A DNA stretch of 64,000 nt from Rhabditoides inermis (lineage: Eukaryota > Nematoda > Chromadorea > Rhabditida > Rhabditidae), in contig CAWZYM010000301.1 in assembly GCA_963966185.1 (NCBI GenBank), forward strand, positions 885,001-949,000. Direction: 5' to 3'. Under the pieces are notes generated by a model. It saw only the letters and a program-made list of their open reading frames with translations. It was not told the DNA's origin and did no database searches. A program made the position numbers and the translations under genes. This document shows, piece after piece, positions 63,981 through 64,000 of this stretch. Within the stretch, counting starts at the first letter, position 1, and each line of letters begins with the position of its first letter.

Positions 63981-64000
63981 GTGAACGTCATCGATTTATC

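Overview
This window reads as nuclear DNA of a nematode, most likely a diplogastrid close to Pristionchus (the genus is an inference). The evidence is: many short exons (about 50-150 bp) separated by GT-AG introns whose acceptors read TTTCAG; an intact flp-16 neuropeptide gene encoding AQTFVRFamide; a nematode-type FkbM-domain family; an inactive carbonic-anhydrase-like (CARP X/XI) gene and a stargazin-like gene; and a probable operon. (GA)n/(CT)n tracts lie throughout, and the open frames they create (runs of Arg-Glu, Leu-Ser, Ile-Tyr) are not genes.

Layout. 1-9.4 kb: repeat-rich, with one hAT-like palindrome-filled MITE and only weak exon candidates. 9.4-15.7 kb (-): a 12-exon class A GPCR whose intron holds a 727-bp fold-back element with two tRNA-like arms. 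18.6-24.3 kb (-): secreted carbonic-anhydrase-related protein with two possible signal-peptide exons. 24.3-28.5 kb: gene-poor, with a long inverted repeat and a tRNA-like relic. 28.5-33.4 kb (-): stargazin/claudin-like four-TM protein. 33.75-36.3 kb (-): flp-16. 36.3-39 kb: no recognised gene. 39.0-41.5 kb (-): small unrecognised one-TM protein. 41.9-44.9 kb (+): proteasome ATPase Rpt4 followed 265 bp later by a 77-aa unknown, probably one operon. 45-48.4 kb: inverted repeat, about 300-bp tandem repeat and long CT tracts. 48.5-55.6 kb (+): DOMON + cytochrome b561 membrane reductase, whose 3-kb intron contains a complete opposite-strand FkbM-type gene. 56.5-58.1 kb (+): B-type cyclin. 59.3-61 kb (-): NOP14-like fragment with reading-frame breaks, bracketed by a GC-rich palindromic repeat family. 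61.5 kb to the end (+): tRNA pseudouridine synthase PUS3/DEG1, incomplete at the window edge, with a second hAT-like palindrome-filled MITE in an intron.

Functionally the region mixes neuronal or secretory genes on the minus strand (GPCR, CARP, stargazin-like, flp-16) with growth/housekeeping genes on the plus strand (proteasome, cyclin B, PUS3). The strongest leads are the two hAT-like MITEs packed with self-complementary words, the tRNA-armed fold-back element, the repeat-bracketed NOP14 fragment, the nested gene, and a GC-AG intron in Rpt4. Exon joins were worked out by hand from frame, splice sites and family resemblance; no database search was run.
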